The notes beneath the pieces were generated by a model. That model was given only the letters and a program-made list of their open reading frames with translations. It searched no databases and was not told the DNA's origin. Both the position numbers and the translations under genes were made by a program. Positions 24,998 to 33,896 of a stretch of 47,801 nt of DNA are shown in pieces. Numbering within the stretch: the first letter of the stretch is position 1; every line of letters begins with the position of its first letter. The stretch comes from Anaerolineae bacterium (GTDB lineage Bacteria > Chloroflexota > Anaerolineae > JAFGEY01), in the NCBI GenBank assembly GCA_016783145.1, contig JADHXD010000015.1, positions 1-47,801 on the forward strand, given 5' to 3'.

Positions 24998-26201
24998 GGC
25001 ACCCCTGCTCGTCCGCACAGGCTATGCCGTAGGCTCGTTCCACGTCCTCAATCCGCTGTTCCCAGTTGAAGCGGCGTTCGATACGCTCCCTTGCGTTCCT
25101 GCCCAGCCGGGCGGCCAGACCCGGGTCGCTGAGCACGGCGATCAGCCCTTCAGCAAAGCCCTCGACATCGCCTGGATCGGCCAGGATGCCCGATTGTTCG
25201 TGCTCCAGATATTCGACGTTCTGCCCCACGCGGTGTGTCACGATGGCCTGACCCATGGCCATGTATTCCAGGATCTTGATCGAGCACTTGGCGCGGTTGA
25301 TCAGCGAATCTCGGTACGGGTAGATCGCCACGTCGGCAGCGGCAAGGTAGGCGGGCACAAGATGGTGTTCGACCCACCCTGTAAAGAGGACCGTGCCGTC
25401 CAGGCCCTCGTCCGCGACCAGTGAGCGCAGCGGGGCAAGCCCGTCTCCTGCCCCCACAATGGCCAGCCTGGCTGTGGGGATCTGAACGAGGACGCGCTTC
25501 ATGGCGGCCAAGGCCAGGTCCAGGTCGTTGCCTCGCACGATGTGCCCCACATAGATCGCCAGGGGGGCGCCTCCGATGCCCAGCGCGCTTCGCACATGTC
25601 CCTTGTCGCTCTCGCTGACCTGCGTGCGCCGGGAGAGAAACGTCGGCCCAGGGCAGTTGGGCACATAGATCACCTGCCGGGGCGGCACGCCCATGCCCCA
25701 GACCTGTGTCTCCAGCGTGCGGCTGGCTACCGTGACCGCAGAAGAGTGGCGGGGCAGCCAGCGCTCCTGAAGGTCAAAGAAGCGCCTCCAGTGCCAGGGA
25801 TAGGGATTCACGCTGTTCCAGCCGCCCGTGCCCTCCCAGTCATCGGTGTCGGTGACGAGGGGCAGGCGCGATGTGTGGCGGAGGATCATCCCCGCCAGCG
25901 CTGCGTACCCAACCGGCTTGAAGATGTGCACCACGTCGGGGCGCAGCCACCGGGTCAGCGCGGCCAATCTGACTGCGGCAACCATCGGGGTCACGGCGGT
26001 CACTCGCCGGATGGGCAGGTTGTGGATCTGGACGCCCTCTCTCTCCCAGGACTGGCCCGCGTCCTGGAGATTGTCGTATGGAGGCAGCAAGAGCGTGACC
26101 CGGTGGCCTCGCCTGACCAACGCCTGCGCCATAGGGAACGTGCGCGCGCTCACCGTGGCTTTGGGTGCGAAGGCAAAGGGGCCGATCATCACGATATTCA
26201 T
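24702..26201 (-). CDS. GT4-family glycosyltransferase with a doubtful C-terminal tail
   Basis: The first 395 residues or so are an ordinary GT-B glycosyltransferase: MNIVMIGPFAFAPKATVSAR start, DVVHIFKPVGYAAL, GHIVRGNDLDLALAAM at the domain switch, and IKILEYMAMGQAIVTHRVGQ with the E-x7-E region, ending RIEDVERAYG. Beyond this the frame stays open for about 100 more residues, Ser/Gly/Arg/Pro-rich and antisense to the HNH gene (24702-24997). That tail looks like a shadow translation, so either the overlap is real or a frame change is hidden near 25010-25030. The ATG at 26201 follows GAGG; GTG 26204 is also possible. The cohesin-LysM gene lies just upstream. Confidence 0.8.
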   Translation of the reverse strand: MNIVMIGPFAFAPKATVSARTFPMAQALVRRGHRVTLLLPPYDNLQDAGQSWEREGVQIHNLPIRRVTAVTPMVAAVRLAALTRWLRPDVVHIFKPVGYAALAGMILRHTSRLPLVTDTDDWEGTGGWNSVNPYPWHWRRFFDLQERWLPRHSSAVTVASRTLETQVWGMGVPPRQVIYVPNCPGPTFLSRRTQVSESDKGHVRSALGIGGAPLAIYVGHIVRGNDLDLALAAMKRVLVQIPTARLAIVGAGDGLAPLRSLVADEGLDGTVLFTGWVEHHLVPAYLAAADVAIYPYRDSLINRAKCSIKILEYMAMGQAIVTHRVGQNVEYLEHEQSGILADPGDVEGFAEGLIAVLSDPGLAARLGRNARERIERRFNWEQRIEDVERAYGIACADEQGCPTNHQGTRPTLDCLSSNDRTGRTLLPAAPGGASAVSSLPLEGCGSPCAGCTAGMRSSGSPTRGCPPAPWARRDRASSTSQTARSTGSGSRRVERSRAC

Positions 26202-26242
26202 CACATTGCCTCAGGTCCTTGCTGCAGATCTTACGGACTTGA

Positions 26243-27403
26243 CTACGGGATGACCAGGCTCTGTCCCACGTAGATGATGTTGGGGTTACTCATGTGGTTG
26301 GCAATGGCAATGGCCCAGAACGTCGTCCCATAGTGACGGGCGATCGAGCAGAGCGTCTCGCCAGGTTGGACCACGTGAATGTTTCCCGATGGCTGCGGCT
26401 GCGGTATGGAAACGTATCCGCCAGGAATGGTCAACTGCTGTCCCGCATAGATGCGGGAGGGATTGGCGATGTGATTGGCCAGCGCGAGCGCCTCGACAGT
26501 GGTGCCGAAGCGGCGAGCGAGCGAGTAGAGCGTGTCACCGTGCTGGATCACATAGACCGAGGGACCTGGCTGCGGCGGAGGCGGCCCTGGCGTGACTGGC
26601 GTGCCGCGCGGGATGATCAACTGCTGCCCGGCCTGGATGTAGCTGACGTTGGCGATGTCGTTCACCTGGGCGATCGCCTCCACGGTCGTGCCGTGGCGAC
26701 GGGCGATCGAATAGAGCGTGTCGCCCATTTGCACGACATAGATCACCTGCTGACCGGGGGGGATCGTGGGCCACGGGGTGGGCGTGGACCAGACCGGGGT
26801 CGGGGTGGCTGTCGGGACGACATAAGTACCGGTCGGCGTTGGCGTCGGGGTTGGGGTGAACGTCGGGGTCGCCCCTGTGGGGCTGCCGACGATGATCTGT
26901 GCATCTTGACGTGTCACCGTAATCGCCAAGCCGTTTGGCTGGGCCATCTTGAGGTCGGTGAAGCGGACTTCGCTGTGGCCCTGCGCCTTGCCCCGGAAGG
27001 TGATGGTGAGCAGGTCGCCGTCCCCGCTGACGGCGCCAGCGGGCGCCAACTGCGATACCACGCAGACGATGGTGCCCACGCTGTTGTCGGCGCTGTTCTG
27101 CGGCACAAAGTCAGCCTGCAAGAAGGTGCCCAGGGCGACCTGGATCCCTGCCTTGGCCGTGTCCGCGTCGATCACCTCCAACACGCTGGGATTGAACACG
27201 ATCGCCGTCTGGTAGCCGTACAGGTCGTTGACGTTCTGCAGGCGCAAGGTGACCGTAGTCTGCTGGCCGACAGCGATGTTCTGGCTGATGGGAGCCAATG
27301 CTGCCGATGCGCTTTGGGCCAAGACACGTGAGAAGGGCGATCCGCCAACGAGCGCAACCATAGAGAGCAGTAGGATAGTCGTCTTGATTCTTTTCGACAT
27401 CAT
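26243..27403 (-). CDS. Secreted cohesin-domain protein with three LysM repeats
   Basis: A 386-residue exported protein. A signal peptide (about 1-29, ending FSRVLAQS) is followed by a cohesin-type domain (about 30-160: VTLRLQNVNDLYGYQTAIVF, NPSVLEVIDAD, GDGDLLTITFRGK). Then a Thr/Pro linker (about 165-205) and three LysM repeats of about 45 residues, each with the pattern V-x-GDTLYSIARR-x-GTTVEAI, NxIANPSxIYAGQQLxIP. LysM binds peptidoglycan or other GlcNAc polymers, so the cohesin domain would be held at the cell wall. Starts at the double ATG (27403/27400) with GAGGA upstream, 7 bases after the stop of a second cohesin gene. Confidence 0.88.
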   Translation of the reverse strand: MMSKRIKTTILLLSMVALVGGSPFSRVLAQSASAALAPISQNIAVGQQTTVTLRLQNVNDLYGYQTAIVFNPSVLEVIDADTAKAGIQVALGTFLQADFVPQNSADNSVGTIVCVVSQLAPAGAVSGDGDLLTITFRGKAQGHSEVRFTDLKMAQPNGLAITVTRQDAQIIVGSPTGATPTFTPTPTPTPTGTYVVPTATPTPVWSTPTPWPTIPPGQQVIYVVQMGDTLYSIARRHGTTVEAIAQVNDIANVSYIQAGQQLIIPRGTPVTPGPPPPQPGPSVYVIQHGDTLYSLARRFGTTVEALALANHIANPSRIYAGQQLTIPGGYVSIPQPQPSGNIHVVQPGETLCSIARHYGTTFWAIAIANHMSNPNIIYVGQSLVIP

Positions 27404-27410
27404 GAGGTCC

Positions 27411-28022
27411 TCACTTTCTTCTCGCCAGGGCAAGCCAGACACCGCCGGCGACGCCGAGAACGATCAACCCGGCAGCGACGGCAAAGGCCCAGATCGGGGT
27501 TCCCAAGACCCGGATCTGGCCGTGTTGAGGCGTCGCTTTGATGCTGCCGCCCTGGGTGTCGGCAAGCAGGAATTGTTCGAACTGGACCGGGCTGACAGCC
27601 GCTTTTTTGGCCCGGAACGTGACCCGCGCGACCACGCCCTTGCCCTCCCCTGGCTTGTTGGGAGGTAGCTGGGTGGACGCATAGTCGATGGTGCCCGTTC
27701 TGTTGTCTGCCGCGTTCTGGACCACAAAGTCAGGGATGGGGAACGTGCCGGGTTCGATCTGGACCCCCTCCACAGCGGGATCCGCGTCCACGACTTCCAG
27801 CACGCTGGGGTCGAAACTGAGGTGAATCTCGGCCCCGTAGAGCTGAGAGACTTGCTCGATGGTCAGGTCCACCGTCGTCCTCTCCCCGACCTTGACCTTG
27901 AGTGTTCGGGGGGTCACGCTGAGCACGGCCTGTGGCTGCGCGGAGCGCCAGGCCACGCCTGTCAGGACGAGCAACGCGGTGGCGATCAGAAACCAAATGC
28001 CCGTGCATCTGCCCACTTTCAT
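27411..28022 (-). CDS. Membrane-anchored cohesin-domain protein
   Basis: A 203-residue type-I membrane protein. A signal peptide or helix (about 7-27, WFLIATALLVLTGVAW) leads into a cohesin-type domain (about 35-165: VDLTIEQVSQLYGAEIHLSF, DPSVLEVVDAD, VVARVTFRAKK) and a C-terminal membrane helix (about 178-198) followed by ALARRK. Its core closely parallels that of the next gene (LYG, PSVLEV-DAD, GTF-DFV-QN-ADN-GTI), so the two arose by duplication. GGGGAGGA stands just before the ATG. No dockerin-type partner is recognised in the window. It forms an operon with the cohesin-LysM gene. Confidence 0.85.
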   Translation of the reverse strand: MKVGRCTGIWFLIATALLVLTGVAWRSAQPQAVLSVTPRTLKVKVGERTTVDLTIEQVSQLYGAEIHLSFDPSVLEVVDADPAVEGVQIEPGTFPIPDFVVQNAADNRTGTIDYASTQLPPNKPGEGKGVVARVTFRAKKAAVSPVQFEQFLLADTQGGSIKATPQHGQIRVLGTPIWAFAVAAGLIVLGVAGGVWLALARRK

Positions 28023-28110
28023 CCGTCCTCCCCACGAGGAGCGCGCCGCACCCCTCTCCCAACCGTCTGAGTCCCAACACACACTGGTCCCCTCCCTGAA
28101 CTGCACCTCT

Positions 28111-28119
28111 ATTCTACCA
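28111..28119 (-). promoter_or_regulatory. Extended -10 promoter for the cohesin operon
   Basis: Minus-strand TAGAAT (28111-28116) preceded by TGG, with no good -35 box. The leader would be about 80 bases. The rest of the gap 28023-28192 shows only a short direct repeat, CGTGAAGG twice near 28171-28187, and no terminator. Confidence 0.5.
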
Positions 28120-28192
28120 CTGTTCGGCAAAATGCGCGATTACGGTTAAGTTACAGAATGATCATCTTCCGTGAAGGACACGTGAAGGGGGG

Positions 28193-31100
28193 TCAGTCGT
28201 CCTTGAGGAGAATGGGTAGATAGAGCGCGCCTCCGATCCCACCTTCCACCTCGATGTAGTGAGCGTCCCTGCCGGTCACGCGGTCGCCGTCAGCGTCGTG
28301 TCCGGTCACCGTGCCCGTGCTCAGCAAGGGGCTGCGGTCGGCGATCTGGACGGTGTAGGAAGCGACATAGGTCCAGCGTTCGCCGCTCTCGAGCAGGCCG
28401 TCCCCATCGTCCCCGGCGATGTAGAGAGCCGGGCCGGCCAAGGAATCGGTGAGCGTGAGGTGAGAGATGGGAGACCCATCGCTCTCAGGGTCTTGGGAAA
28501 CGGTAAACGTAAAGGTGATCGTCTCTTCGACGTGGGCGACGGCGGGCGCCTCCCTGCTGAGGCTCAGGGCGGGAACGTGCTCGATGTCGAGACGATGCGT
28601 GTCGGTGCCGGTGACCAGCCTGCCATCGCTTGCCCGGCCCGTGGCTGTAGCGACATTGGTGAGGGGATCGGGATCTGCGGGCTGAATGGTGTAGGGAACC
28701 ACATAGAGCCACGCCTCTCCCATGTCGAGCACACGGTCCCCATCGCTGTCCCCCTGGACATAGACGGGCTTCCCGGCGAGGGCATCGCTGACGATGACGT
28801 CATAGATCGGCGAGCCGTCGCCGCTGCCCATTGTCCCCATCGCGGTGGGGGTCAAGGAAACGTTGCTGACGGTCAGTGCATAGACCACCCGCTCCCCCAG
28901 CCTGGCGCTCTCGGGTCCCACCTTGATGATGTGGAGCGACGGGGCGTAGAGCAGCGTGGTGCTGTGGGTGGCGGTCGCGGTGACGAGATCGCCGTTCTTG
29001 TCCTCTCCGATGACGGTGCCGGTGTTGACCAGAGGGCTGGGATCGGTTGGGTGGATGGTATACGTGGCGGTCAGGACCCACACCTCGCCGCGCTCCAAGA
29101 CGTCGTCGCCATCGCCCACCTCGCCGTGATAGGTTGCCGCGCCGGCGCGATCGTCGATGACCGAGAGAACGGTGACCGGAGAGCCATCTCCGTGGAGTTT
29201 GTCATGGGCGATGGTAAAGGTAAAGACCACGGTCTCACCCACAGCCGCCTGGTCCGGCCCCTCCTTGACGATCACCAGGGCCGGGGTGAAGTCAAGGGGG
29301 GTGGTGAGCGTATAGACGTTGTCCCTCACGTCTGGGTCCGGGCCGTTGGTTCCGTCGTCGGCGACGAGGGCGGTGTTGGTGATCGCATCCACGCCTGGGG
29401 GCAGGGGGTCGCCCACGAGGACAGAGACGGTGCGGGTGACGGTGGTCCCTGCGGGGAGCTCGATGGGAGGCCAGGTGACGATGCCGCTGCCGGGCGAGGT
29501 CTCTGCTCCGCCGGAGGAGGCGCGGAGGTAGCCGGTGACGGCGGGCAGGACGTCGGTGACGACGACGCCCGTGGCCCCCTGGCTGCCAGCGTTGGAGAGG
29601 ACGAGGGTGTAGGTCAGCACGTCGCCCGGGGAGACAGCGGAGACGCCATCGTCCTTGTGGATGGACAGGTCGGGAGCGGCGTGGACGGGGGTCGAGATGC
29701 TGTCCGTCACGCCGGGCCCGTGGTCGCCGGCCACGTACACCGTGTTTCTGATGTGGTCTATCCCCGCCTCCAGAGGGCGGATCACGGTTAGCGCAAAGGT
29801 CACCGTCGCACCTTCTCCGGCGGCAAGGGTCACGTCGTGCGCCAAGGTGGGTGGAAGGGCCCCGGCAATCCCTACGCCGGGCGGATCGAGGGTGATGCTG
29901 CCCGATACGAACCGGGTGTGCGCGGGCAGGGTGTCGGAGACGCTCACCCCACTGGCGTAGCCAGGACCGCGGTTGGCGAGGACGACCGTATAGGTGAGTG
30001 TATCACCCGCATCGACTGGTTCGGGGGAGGCGCTCTTGACGACGGCCAGTTCGGGTGGGCGGACGAGCACCGTCCCCGTCACGGTGTCGGTATACGCGCA
30101 AAGGCCGGACACGGTCAGGGTCACGGTGTAGGTGCCGGGTGCGTCGTAGGCATGCACGGGTGAGACGTGCGATGTGACCGTCCCATCTCCCAGGTCCCAG
30201 GTGTATCGGCTGCCGCCCAGGCTGCGGTTGGCAAAGGAGACGGGGACGCTAACGCCCGTCTCGGTGTAAACGGGCGTAAAGGCTGCTGTGTAAGGAACCG
30301 AGACCTCGACGATCACTGGCGCGCTCAGGTCGTCGTCGTATGCCTGATCGATGTGGGCCAGGTTGGTGATCGGACGACAGTCGGCGATGTCCAAGCTGGG
30401 GGTGACCGCGAAGCGCAGCGACGAACCCGATGCCTGGGCGGGCAGATGGTCGATGAACCAGGTGATGGTCTGGCCATCGGAGACACCCCCCGAGGTGATG
30501 CTCCCCGGGACCAGGGTCGTGCTGACCGGCAGGCGATCGGTGATCAGCGCACCGTGCGCGGCGGCGGTGCCGCTGTTGCCATAGGCGATGGTGTAGGTGA
30601 GCGGCTGCCCAACGGGGACCGCGGACGAGCTGGCCGATTTGTGGATCGTCAGGTCAACCGTCGGAACTCGGACGATGTTCGAGTAGCCCAGGCCGCTCTC
30701 GCTGCTGGTGATGACGGCCAGATTGACGATCGTAGTGCCCTCGGGAAGGGTCTCGTTCACCCGCACGGCCATGCCGACCTGCACCGCTGTGCTCGGAGGG
30801 ACCACAGCGTCGTGCCAGCGAATGTGCGTGGCGGTGATGGGCAGCGTGGTCGTCCAGGTGGCGCCGTGGTCCCACGAGTATTCGACCCAGTCTGCGCCGG
30901 TCCCCGTCACGGAGATCAGGCGGGTCTGCGCCGGAACGGGCTCATAGAGAACCACGTTGCTTTGGGCAGCCGCCTCGGAGGCAACCCCGTAGGTCAGCAC
31001 GTACGAGATCACGTCGCCAGGGGCGACCACGTCCTGCTCTGACGCCTTGCTAACCAGCAGCCCAGAGATGCGCGTGACCGCCAGGTTGGAGGGCCGAGGA

Positions 31101-33886
31101 CGGGCCAGGTCCCGGTCCAGGGTGGCCCAGTTCAGCACCAGTGCGCCAACAGGCAGGTCCTCGTCGGTCCGCACGCTGAAGCGGATCTGCCCTTCCGCGC
31201 CGGGGGCGAGGACCCCGGGAGTAAAGACGAGGGTGGGAGAGAGGTAAGCGCCCAGGTCACCGTCGGCGGCGTCGGTGAGCGCGACCCACTCGCCATCGGA
31301 GAGCGCGGCCATGCTGCCGCTGACGTACATAGTGGATATGGGGATGCGATCCTGGATCGTGACCCCTGTGGCCCCAGCCTGGCCGGCGTTCTCGTAGGAC
31401 AGGGTGTAGGTGATCGCCTGTCCAGGCATAGCGGACGGTGGCCCCTCCTTGGCGAGCCGGACGTCAGGCGCCAACACCACGGTGCGCGCGACGTTGCTTC
31501 CCGTCTCCGCGGTCTCGTATCCTCGGATGTAACCGGCATTCTCGATGACCGTACCATCACGCACAAAGTTGTTGATGCGAGCGGTCAACGATACGGAACC
31601 GACCGTCCCCGGGGCGAGCGTGCCCAGCGCCCAGGTAACGGCGCCGCTGGCGGGGCTGTAGGTGCCGCCGGTGGAGGCCGAGTCAAAGGTGGCGAAGCGG
31701 ATGGGCACCACATCGCGGAGCACGACACCGGTGATGACGGTGGAGGAACTGACATTGGCATAGGTGAGCGTGTAGGTCAGCGTGTCGCCGACCTCGGCGC
31801 GCGTCTTGTCAACCGATGCGACCACGTTGAGCGGGCCCACGTAGATGGTCGCATCGTCACGCGGGTTAAAGAGCACGTCGGGGTAGAGGTGCCTGCCGAT
31901 CGCACTGGCCTGGTTGACGCTGATGAGCACGCCTTCGGTGCCCCCGATCTGGGCCTGGAAGGTGACGGTCAGCGCCTGGTTGAGGTCCAGGCTCGCAGAT
32001 AGGTCCCAGTGGAGCGTCTGGCCGTCTATGGCCGGGTCCGGGGTACCCGTGCTCGCGTCGGGATAGGTCACCTCCGTGCTGCCCGAGACGTAGGTCCAGG
32101 AAACTGGCAAGGTATCGGTGATGCTCACTTCGGCCAGAGGCGCATTGTGGGCCTGGGTGACGAGCGTCACGGTCACCGACCCGCCGTGTGGGGGCAGCAC
32201 GGTGGGATGGACCGCCTTGTCCAGGGTCAGCACCGGGTCTTGCCAGTCCGAGTGCTGGGGCAGCGTGGCCAGTCCCATATCGAGGTAGGGGGCTGCGATC
32301 TCGGCCACGGATGGGTCCTCTCCCCAGACAGCGGCGAATTGGCCCGTGGCCCAGACGTGCATCCCGGTATTGTCTTGATCGGGGTCAAAGATGCGCTCCT
32401 GGTGCAAGACATCGAGCGTAAAGCTCTGGTCCACGATGCCGTCCAACGGGTTCAAGTCCACGAAAAAGGTGGTGGCATCGGCCAGAGGAGTGACCCATAC
32501 GGGCGAGCCGTTGTTCTGTGGAGGGTTATTACCATCGCCTGGGGCCCAGGAAACATAGTAGTCTTTGGCGAGGTATTGGGAAGAGACGGCCGAAAAGCCC
32601 CAGTCGTAGTCAGGCTTGCCGGTGTCGGCACAGACGATGACCCCAAAGACCCCATCGGGGGAGGTGAAGCGGGCCGCGGACCCTTGCGGCACAAAGGAGC
32701 CCCCTCGCTTTCGAGAGTAAGGCACGGTCGCGCTGATGTAGGCCGTCGGGCTGATGGCGAAGGAACTCTGGCTGTAGAGGTCTTGGGCGTGAACCGTGAT
32801 CTCGTAGTCATTGGGGTTCGCGAGATAGATCTCTGCCTCGGTGCCGGGAGGCCCGCTGGGCACAGGGACGACATAGTCTGCGCCCCACAGCTCGTCGGGC
32901 AGGGTGATCAGCAGGCGGCCCTGGAACCCGCCCTCCGATCGCATGCCCGTCACCAGCCCGACCTGGGCCGGCTTGCTGGTGCGGATGACCGTGCCCGCAT
33001 TGATGGTGATCGAGGGGACGGAGGTCGAGTTGATGTATCCCTGGCTGGAGTAGCTCTGACCGCGATCGAGCGTCAGGTTCACGACCTCGGCCGTATTGTC
33101 GATCGAGATGGTGGTGTTGTCCTCAAAGGCCGCGAGCTGGAGGTAGACTTGTCTAAAGTCGCCGTAGGCGGTGCTGTCCAGCTCGTACAGGTCCTCGCCG
33201 ATGGGCAGGTGGTAGGAATAGGTGCCCTCGTAGGTCTGCCGGGAGTAGATCTCCCACGCCCCGCCGATCCAGGTGGTGTCAAAGGGCCACATCGCGTGGG
33301 TCAGGGCCACCGGGCCACCGGCGGAAATGATGCGATCTCCGCCGTCGTAGCGAATGTCGGCAGGGCGGCGCACCGGATCGACGGGCACGTACTGGTGGAT
33401 CGCCGGCCCGCTGTCCTGGGTGCTGGTCAGGGAGAGGGAGTCGCCAGCATTCAGGGTGTAGACCTCGGTGCTACCCTGGACGGGGTTCAGCAGGTCAGCC
33501 TCGTAGCCATCTTCCCAGTGGTCGTAGTAGATGGATTGGTAGTCCGTCGTCGCGACCAGACTGACGGTCGAGCAGATGTTGCCCGAGATCCCGTCACCGT
33601 AGATCTGGTTGAACGCGTTCCAGATGTGTTCCTCATAGCCCAGGACATAGTATTCTTGGTAGCCGGTGGGGTGCGCCAAGACCGGGCGGATCAGCCCCTC
33701 GCCGATCAAGAACGCGACGAGCGCGGCGTTCCAGGCGATCCACCATACGGCGCGAACCGAAGGGAAACGAGCGGGTTGCCGTCGGAGGACCTCGAGGCGT
33801 GCCGCACGGGTTCGATGTGCTGTGGACAGCAGGCTGGGCACCGCACACGTGCCCCCCTGGTTCGCTGTTCTCTGCTCTCTGGCCAT
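28193..33886 (-). CDS. Giant surface adhesin: IgGFc-like N-domain, DUF11 and PKD repeats
   Basis: A 1897-residue exported protein. A late signal helix (about 48-68, WWIAWNAALVAFLIGEGLI) precedes an IgGFc-binding-protein-like domain (about 75-550). Then come roughly eight DUF11-type repeats (pattern LTYTLTYxNxG ... TDxLP), interrupted by a PKD domain (about 1205-1275: TWDLGDGTVTSHVSPVHAYD). Three C-terminal repeats (about 1530-1880) carry Asp/Gly loops such as GDSDGDRVLDMGEAW. The protein ends GGALYLPILLKDD, the short tail seen on many Chloroflexota exported proteins. The ATG at 33886 lies 10 bases after the stop of the 909-aa gene. It is probably a cell-surface adhesin or stalk protein. Confidence 0.82.
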   Translation of the reverse strand: MAREQRTANQGGTCAVPSLLSTAHRTRAARLEVLRRQPARFPSVRAVWWIAWNAALVAFLIGEGLIRPVLAHPTGYQEYYVLGYEEHIWNAFNQIYGDGISGNICSTVSLVATTDYQSIYYDHWEDGYEADLLNPVQGSTEVYTLNAGDSLSLTSTQDSGPAIHQYVPVDPVRRPADIRYDGGDRIISAGGPVALTHAMWPFDTTWIGGAWEIYSRQTYEGTYSYHLPIGEDLYELDSTAYGDFRQVYLQLAAFEDNTTISIDNTAEVVNLTLDRGQSYSSQGYINSTSVPSITINAGTVIRTSKPAQVGLVTGMRSEGGFQGRLLITLPDELWGADYVVPVPSGPPGTEAEIYLANPNDYEITVHAQDLYSQSSFAISPTAYISATVPYSRKRGGSFVPQGSAARFTSPDGVFGVIVCADTGKPDYDWGFSAVSSQYLAKDYYVSWAPGDGNNPPQNNGSPVWVTPLADATTFFVDLNPLDGIVDQSFTLDVLHQERIFDPDQDNTGMHVWATGQFAAVWGEDPSVAEIAAPYLDMGLATLPQHSDWQDPVLTLDKAVHPTVLPPHGGSVTVTLVTQAHNAPLAEVSITDTLPVSWTYVSGSTEVTYPDASTGTPDPAIDGQTLHWDLSASLDLNQALTVTFQAQIGGTEGVLISVNQASAIGRHLYPDVLFNPRDDATIYVGPLNVVASVDKTRAEVGDTLTYTLTYANVSSSTVITGVVLRDVVPIRFATFDSASTGGTYSPASGAVTWALGTLAPGTVGSVSLTARINNFVRDGTVIENAGYIRGYETAETGSNVARTVVLAPDVRLAKEGPPSAMPGQAITYTLSYENAGQAGATGVTIQDRIPISTMYVSGSMAALSDGEWVALTDAADGDLGAYLSPTLVFTPGVLAPGAEGQIRFSVRTDEDLPVGALVLNWATLDRDLARPRPSNLAVTRISGLLVSKASEQDVVAPGDVISYVLTYGVASEAAAQSNVVLYEPVPAQTRLISVTGTGADWVEYSWDHGATWTTTLPITATHIRWHDAVVPPSTAVQVGMAVRVNETLPEGTTIVNLAVITSSESGLGYSNIVRVPTVDLTIHKSASSSAVPVGQPLTYTIAYGNSGTAAAHGALITDRLPVSTTLVPGSITSGGVSDGQTITWFIDHLPAQASGSSLRFAVTPSLDIADCRPITNLAHIDQAYDDDLSAPVIVEVSVPYTAAFTPVYTETGVSVPVSFANRSLGGSRYTWDLGDGTVTSHVSPVHAYDAPGTYTVTLTVSGLCAYTDTVTGTVLVRPPELAVVKSASPEPVDAGDTLTYTVVLANRGPGYASGVSVSDTLPAHTRFVSGSITLDPPGVGIAGALPPTLAHDVTLAAGEGATVTFALTVIRPLEAGIDHIRNTVYVAGDHGPGVTDSISTPVHAAPDLSIHKDDGVSAVSPGDVLTYTLVLSNAGSQGATGVVVTDVLPAVTGYLRASSGGAETSPGSGIVTWPPIELPAGTTVTRTVSVLVGDPLPPGVDAITNTALVADDGTNGPDPDVRDNVYTLTTPLDFTPALVIVKEGPDQAAVGETVVFTFTIAHDKLHGDGSPVTVLSVIDDRAGAATYHGEVGDGDDVLERGEVWVLTATYTIHPTDPSPLVNTGTVIGEDKNGDLVTATATHSTTLLYAPSLHIIKVGPESARLGERVVYALTVSNVSLTPTAMGTMGSGDGSPIYDVIVSDALAGKPVYVQGDSDGDRVLDMGEAWLYVVPYTIQPADPDPLTNVATATGRASDGRLVTGTDTHRLDIEHVPALSLSREAPAVAHVEETITFTFTVSQDPESDGSPISHLTLTDSLAGPALYIAGDDGDGLLESGERWTYVASYTVQIADRSPLLSTGTVTGHDADGDRVTGRDAHYIEVEGGIGGALYLPILLKDD

Positions 33887-33896
33887 GCCGCTCCGT

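Noticed and set aside
26750..26880. Repeat array in the LysM gene
   Set aside because: It is the Thr/Pro linker coding region, not a separate element.
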